Source: Proteobacteria bacterium DTSAM18
Lineage (GTDB): Bacteria; Myxococcota_A; UBA796; GCA-2862545
NCBI GenBank assembly: GCA_028767165.1
Contig: JARACJ010000001.1
Location: 186,001 to 250,000, forward strand
Length of the DNA stretch: 64,000 nt
Reading direction: 5' to 3'
Each line of letters starts with the position of its first letter. Position 1 is the stretch's first letter. A program made the position numbers and the translations under genes. A model generated the notes under the pieces. The model worked only from the letters and a program-made list of their open reading frames with translations. It did not search any database and had not been told where the DNA came from. Shown in pieces: positions 60,634 to 64,000 of this stretch.

Positions 60634-61008
60634 ATGCCTACCATCAACCAGCTCGTCCGCCATGGGCGGAAGAAGGTGATTCGGAAGTCGTCCGCCCCTG
60701 CGCTGAAGGGTTGCCCCCAGAAGCGTGGTGTGTGTACCCGCGTGTACGCGACGACGCCGAAGAAGCCGAACTCGGCACTCCGTAAGGTTGCTCGTGTTCG
60801 TCTCACCAACGGAATCGAAGTTACTTCCTACATCCCCGGTGAAGGCCACAACCTCCAGGAGCACAGCTCTGTGCTGATTCGTGGCGGTCGTGTCAAGGAC
60901 CTTCCCGGTGTTCGCTATCACATCATTCGCGGCGCGCTCGACGCCCAGGGCGTCAACGCACGCCGTCAGGGTCGTTCGAAGTACGGTGCGAAGCGACCGA
61001 AGAAGTAG
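60634..61008 (+). CDS. rpsL: 30S ribosomal protein S12
   Basis: A 124-residue decoding-site protein. [14 protein letters not shown], the loop [27 protein letters not shown] (with the lysines that affect streptomycin response) and [11 protein letters not shown]-like [10 protein letters not shown] end are intact. GAGGA lies upstream of the ATG at 60634; the frame extends further up, but without similarity. Confidence 0.99.
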   Translation: MPTINQLVRHGRKKVIRKSSAPALKGCPQKRGVCTRVYATTPKKPNSALRKVARVRLTNGIEVTSYIPGEGHNLQEHSSVLIRGGRVKDLPGVRYHIIRGALDAQGVNARRQGRSKYGAKRPKK

Positions 61009-61015
61009 GTGACAC

Positions 61016-61486
61016 ATGCCGCGTCGTCGTGAAGTTCCGAAGCGCAAGGTGCTTCCGGACGCTCGCTATGGCGAGCCGATGATTACCAAGTTTACCAACA
61101 ACCTCATGCGTGACGGCAAGAAGGCGGTCGCGGAGCGTATCGTTTACGATGCGTTCTCGATCATCGAGGAGCGTACGCGTGAGAACCCGGTGGCTGTCTT
61201 CAAGACCGCTATCGACAATGTCAAGCCCATGGTCGAGGTCAAGTCTCGCCGCGTTGGTGGTTCCAACTACCAGGTGCCGGTCGAGGTTCGTACTTCCCGC
61301 CGTGAGGCTCTTGCCATGCGCTGGCTCATTCTGTTCGCGCGCAAGCGCTCCGGACGTACCATGTCCGAGAAGCTTGCCAACGAGCTGATTGAGGCCTCCC
61401 ACAACCGTGGTGGCGCAATCCGCAAGAAGGAAGACACGCACCGTATGGCAGAGGCCAACAAGGCCTTCTCCCACTACCGTTGGTAG
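61016..61486 (+). CDS. rpsG: 30S ribosomal protein S7
   Basis: A 156-residue protein that nucleates 30S head assembly. It has [19 protein letters not shown]-like [25 protein letters not shown] and the ending [15 protein letters not shown]. Seven bases after rpsL. The expected next genes, fusA and tuf, do not follow; rpsJ is next. Confidence 0.99.
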   Translation: MPRRREVPKRKVLPDARYGEPMITKFTNNLMRDGKKAVAERIVYDAFSIIEERTRENPVAVFKTAIDNVKPMVEVKSRRVGGSNYQVPVEVRTSRREALAMRWLILFARKRSGRTMSEKLANELIEASHNRGGAIRKKEDTHRMAEANKAFSHYRW

Positions 61487-61651
61487 TAAGGAGAGTCCTG
61501 GCCCGGTGAAGCTCCGCTAGCGATCTTCACCGCGGCCGGTGCACCCGTAGGGGATGGATTGGACGAGCGTCAGTTCCGGCGCCGAGACCGACATCCTCCA
61601 CCTAGGTTCCAGCCTGACCCGAAAGCCGGGCAGAAAGGAACAAGAGATTCT

Positions 61652-61978
61652 GTGAGCAAAGCAATGAGCTCCAACGACAAGATCCGTATCCGCCTCAAGG
61701 CCTACGATCACAAGCTGCTGGACAAGTCTGCACACAAGATTCTGAAGGCAGCCAAGAGCACTGGCGTCGAGGTTCGGGGTCCTTTCCCCCTTCCCACCAA
61801 GATCGCCAAGTGGACCGTGCTTCGTGGTCCTCACATCGACAAGAAGTCTCGTGAGCAGTTTGAGCGCCGCACCCACCAGCGTCTCCTCGATATCATCGAG
61901 CCGACGCAGCAGACGGTGGATGCGTTGATGAAGCTCGACCTCGCCGCAGGCGTTCACGTGGACATCAAGCTGTCTTGA
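61652..61978 (+). CDS. rpsJ: 30S ribosomal protein S10 (NusE)
   Basis: A 108-residue protein of the 30S head, also the antitermination factor NusE that binds NusG and NusB. It has [43 protein letters not shown] and the ending GVHVDIKLS. The GTG at 61652 has AAGAG five bases upstream; ATG 61664 is the alternative. The 165-base upstream gap carries a stem GGTGAAG/CTTCACC (61505-61531). rplD follows after 18 bases, so rplC is missing. Confidence 0.97.
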   Translation: MSKAMSSNDKIRIRLKAYDHKLLDKSAHKILKAAKSTGVEVRGPFPLPTKIAKWTVLRGPHIDKKSREQFERRTHQRLLDIIEPTQQTVDALMKLDLAAGVHVDIKLS

Positions 61979-61996
61979 GCAGCTGGATGGTGAAAC

Positions 61997-62626
61997 ATGG
62001 CTAACGTTACCGTTTTCAATCAGAACAACGAACAGGTCGGAGAGCTCGAGCTCGACGACAGCGTGTTCGGCGCCGACGTGAAGGATCACCTCCTTCACGC
62101 TGTGGTGCGCAAGCAGCTTGCTGCTCGCCGCCAGGGCACCCACGCCGTGAAGCGTCGTGCAGACGTCTCCGGTGGTGGCAAGAAGCCCTTCAAGCAGAAG
62201 GGCACCGGCCGCGCTCGTCAGGGTACCACCCGGGCCCCCCACATGCGTGGTGGTGGTCGTGTGTTTGGTCCCGAGCCCCGTAGCTACGACTTCAAGATCA
62301 ACAAGAAGGAAATGGCTTCCGCTCTGCGTTCCGCGCTCTCCAAGCGCGTCGCTGAGGGCAAGCTGACTGTCATCGACAGCCTTTCCTTCGAGCAACCCAA
62401 GACCAGCGCCTTCGTCGGTATGATGAAGAACTTCGGCCTCGGCACCACCCTCGTGGTGATGGACGACGTCGGAGTCAACGTGGATCTCTCCGCACGCAAC
62501 GTGCAGAAGGTCACCGTCATCCCCGCCGATGGTCTGAATGTCTACGACATTCTCAAGCGCTCGGACCTGGTGCTCACTCGTGCCGCCGTCGACGCGATCA
62601 CCGCGCGACTGGGAGGTGCCAAGTGA
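61997..62626 (+). CDS. rplD: 50S ribosomal protein L4
   Basis: A 209-residue protein whose loop lines the exit tunnel and which represses the S10 operon in E. coli. The tunnel loop KKPFKQKGTGRARQGTTRAPHM is intact, as is the C-terminal KRSDLVLTRAAVDAI. It comes directly after rpsJ; L3 normally stands between. Confidence 0.99.
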   Translation: MANVTVFNQNNEQVGELELDDSVFGADVKDHLLHAVVRKQLAARRQGTHAVKRRADVSGGGKKPFKQKGTGRARQGTTRAPHMRGGGRVFGPEPRSYDFKINKKEMASALRSALSKRVAEGKLTVIDSLSFEQPKTSAFVGMMKNFGLGTTLVVMDDVGVNVDLSARNVQKVTVIPADGLNVYDILKRSDLVLTRAAVDAITARLGGAK

Positions 62627-62907
62627 TGCTCTCCGATATTCTCATCCGCCCGATTGTGACCGAGAAGTCTGCCGCCCAGCTCCTGGGCGACAACGACTAC
62701 GCATTCGAGGTCGGTCTCGACGCCAACAAGATCCAGATCAAGAAGGCGATCGAGTCCTACTTCGGCGTGAAGGTCGACAATGTCCGCACGCTCGTTGTGC
62801 GCGGCAAGGTCAAGCGCCATGGCCGCCACTACGGCAAGCGTCGCAATTGGAAGAAGGCTTACGTGACTCTCTCTGAGGGCCACAGCCTCAACATCTACGA
62901 CGTCTGA
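62626..62907 (+). CDS. rplW: 50S ribosomal protein L23
   Basis: A 93-residue protein at the tunnel exit, docking site for trigger factor and SRP. It has [37 protein letters not shown] and a C-terminal strand. ATG 62626 shares a base with the rplD stop; GTG 62623 is one codon earlier. GGAGG at 62612-62616 serves either. Confidence 0.98.
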   Translation: MLSDILIRPIVTEKSAAQLLGDNDYAFEVGLDANKIQIKKAIESYFGVKVDNVRTLVVRGKVKRHGRHYGKRRNWKKAYVTLSEGHSLNIYDV

Positions 62908-62915
62908 GGAACACC

Positions 62916-63743
62916 ATGGGTGTCAAGAAGTTCAAGCCGACGTCCGCTGGCCGTCGTGGCATGACCGGCTCCGATTTTGCGGAGATCACCCGGTCCAAGC
63001 CCGAGCGTTCCCTCGTGACGTCGATGCGCAAGAAGGGTGGCCGTAACAACCGGGGACGCATCACCGTGCGTCACCGTGGTGGTGGTCACAAGCGCCGTTA
63101 CCGCATCATCGATTTCCGTCGTGACAAGCTTGAGGTTCCGGGCAAGGTCGCGAGCGTTGAGTACGATCCCAATCGTTCCGCTCGTATCGCCCTGATCAAC
63201 TACGCTGACGGCGAGAAGCGGTACATCCTCCATCCCGTGGGTCTGAAGGTGGGCGACCAGGTCGTCTCTTCCAACAAGGCCGACATCAAGCCCGGCAACA
63301 GCATGGAGCTGCTGTCCATCCCCCTCGGTACTCATGTGCACAACATCGAGTTGACCAAGGGCCGTGGTGGTCAGCTGTGTCGCTCCGCTGGAAGCTACGC
63401 CCAGGTGATGGCAAAGGAGAAGGGCTATGTCCTGCTTCGTCTGCCTTCCGGTGAGCTTCGGCAGGTCTGGGGTCTGAACCGCGCGACCATCGGTCAGGTT
63501 GGCAACACCGATCACGAGAACATCGTCATCGGTAAGGCTGGTCGCTCCCGTTGGCTCGGTCGTCGTCCTCACGTTCGTGGCCTGGCCATGAACCCCGTGG
63601 ATCACCCCCACGGTGGTGGTGAGGGTCGCTCGAAGGGTCGTCACCCTGTGACTCCCTGGGGCAAGCCTACCAAGGGCTACCGTACCCGCGCCGCGAAGAA
63701 GGCCTCTTCCAAGTTCATCGTTAAGTCCCGCAATCGCCGGTAG
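62916..63743 (+). CDS. rplB: 50S ribosomal protein L2
   Basis: A 275-residue protein near the peptidyl transferase centre. It has [35 protein letters not shown] and [20 protein letters not shown] with the conserved histidine, and the ending [15 protein letters not shown]. Eight bases after rplW. Confidence 0.99.
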   Translation: MGVKKFKPTSAGRRGMTGSDFAEITRSKPERSLVTSMRKKGGRNNRGRITVRHRGGGHKRRYRIIDFRRDKLEVPGKVASVEYDPNRSARIALINYADGEKRYILHPVGLKVGDQVVSSNKADIKPGNSMELLSIPLGTHVHNIELTKGRGGQLCRSAGSYAQVMAKEKGYVLLRLPSGELRQVWGLNRATIGQVGNTDHENIVIGKAGRSRWLGRRPHVRGLAMNPVDHPHGGGEGRSKGRHPVTPWGKPTKGYRTRAAKKASSKFIVKSRNRR

Positions 63744-63754
63744 GAGTCCTAACA

Positions 63755-64000
63755 ATGGCACGTTCTATCAAGAAGGGCCCGTTTGTGGACGGCCACCTGC
63801 GTAGCAAGGTGATGCAGGCGCGTGAGTCTGGCAGCAAGCGGGTCATCAAGACCTGGAGCCGCCGGTCCACCATCATCCCCGAGATGATCGGCCTCACCTT
63901 CGCGGTCCACAACGGCAAGCAGCACATTCCTGTCTACGTCACCGAGCAGATGATCAATCACAAGCTCGGTGAGTTCGCCCCCACCCGTACCTACCGTGGC
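63755..64000 (+). CDS. rpsS: 30S ribosomal protein S19, 3' end cut by window edge
   Basis: Eighty-two codons of S19 (usually about 92): [47 protein letters not shown] and [16 protein letters not shown] lies eight bases before the ATG at 63755. It continues the S10 operon order L2-S19. Confidence 0.98.
   Translation, partial: MARSIKKGPFVDGHLRSKVMQARESGSKRVIKTWSRRSTIIPEMIGLTFAVHNGKQHIPVYVTEQMINHKLGEFAPTRTYRG

Overview
The window is a GC-rich stretch of chromosome from a Gram-negative bacterium. It carries core genes only: no rRNA, insertion sequence, prophage or CRISPR array is visible. Lipoproteins with lipoboxes, a SecE with three predicted membrane segments, a proteobacterial-type RpoC that includes the large trigger-loop insertion, a meso-DAP-type MurE, a VKOR-DsbA fusion and an FtsI with a C-terminal PASTA domain suggest Myxococcota or a related deltaproteobacterial lineage. 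This placement is an inference; no marker comparison was run.

Layout. (1) 1-3747, minus strand: a TRAP/TAXI-type uptake operon (solute-binding protein, lipoprotein, large permease). The permease runs off the left edge. (2) 3960-9011, plus: comM, a small DUF3006-like gene, recA, an unusually structured intergenic region, a lipid kinase and two tandem HU genes; then ribA. (3) 9917-13232, minus: smpB, VKOR-DsbA, prmA and rsmE. (4) 13233-14154: a 0.9-kb non-coding region filled with 10-bp-phased GTGGGA repeats, next to mraZ. (5) 14155-28829, plus: the dcw cell-wall and division cluster (mraZ rsmH ftsL ftsI murE murF mraY murD ftsW murC murB-like ftsQ ftsZ). murG, ddl and ftsA are absent from their usual places and the MurB-like protein has lost its catalytic residues. 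(6) 29161-38804, plus: cpoB/ybgF, then rimP nusA ylxR/ylxQ-fusion infB ylxP SPOR, then dprA smg-like xerC and tRNA-Lys/Glu. (7) 38894-46187: a mixed region with a beta-propeller lipoprotein, HMG-CoA lyase, a double-FHA protein, a DnaJ-like protein, RqcH and a secreted protein. (8) 46260-64000, plus: tRNA Thr-Tyr-Gly-Thr, tuf, secE, nusG, rplK-A-J-L, rpoB, rpoC, rpsL, rpsG, rpsJ, rplD, rplW, rplB and the start of rpsS. fusA is missing from the str part and rplC from the S10 part.

The genes form three large functional blocks: cell envelope growth and division, initiation and elongation control of transcription and translation, and DNA uptake/recombination (comM, recA, dprA, xerC). The strongest candidate for something undescribed is the phased repeat field beside mraZ. 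Its unit has the GTGG core and 10-bp period of known MraZ operators, repeated about 18 times on the minus strand, with a canonical-looking operator on the plus strand directly upstream of mraZ. Other points of note are a roughly 240-residue insertion in RpoC, the catalytically degenerate MurB, a terminator-like stem immediately before rimP-nusA, and several long intercistronic hairpins.
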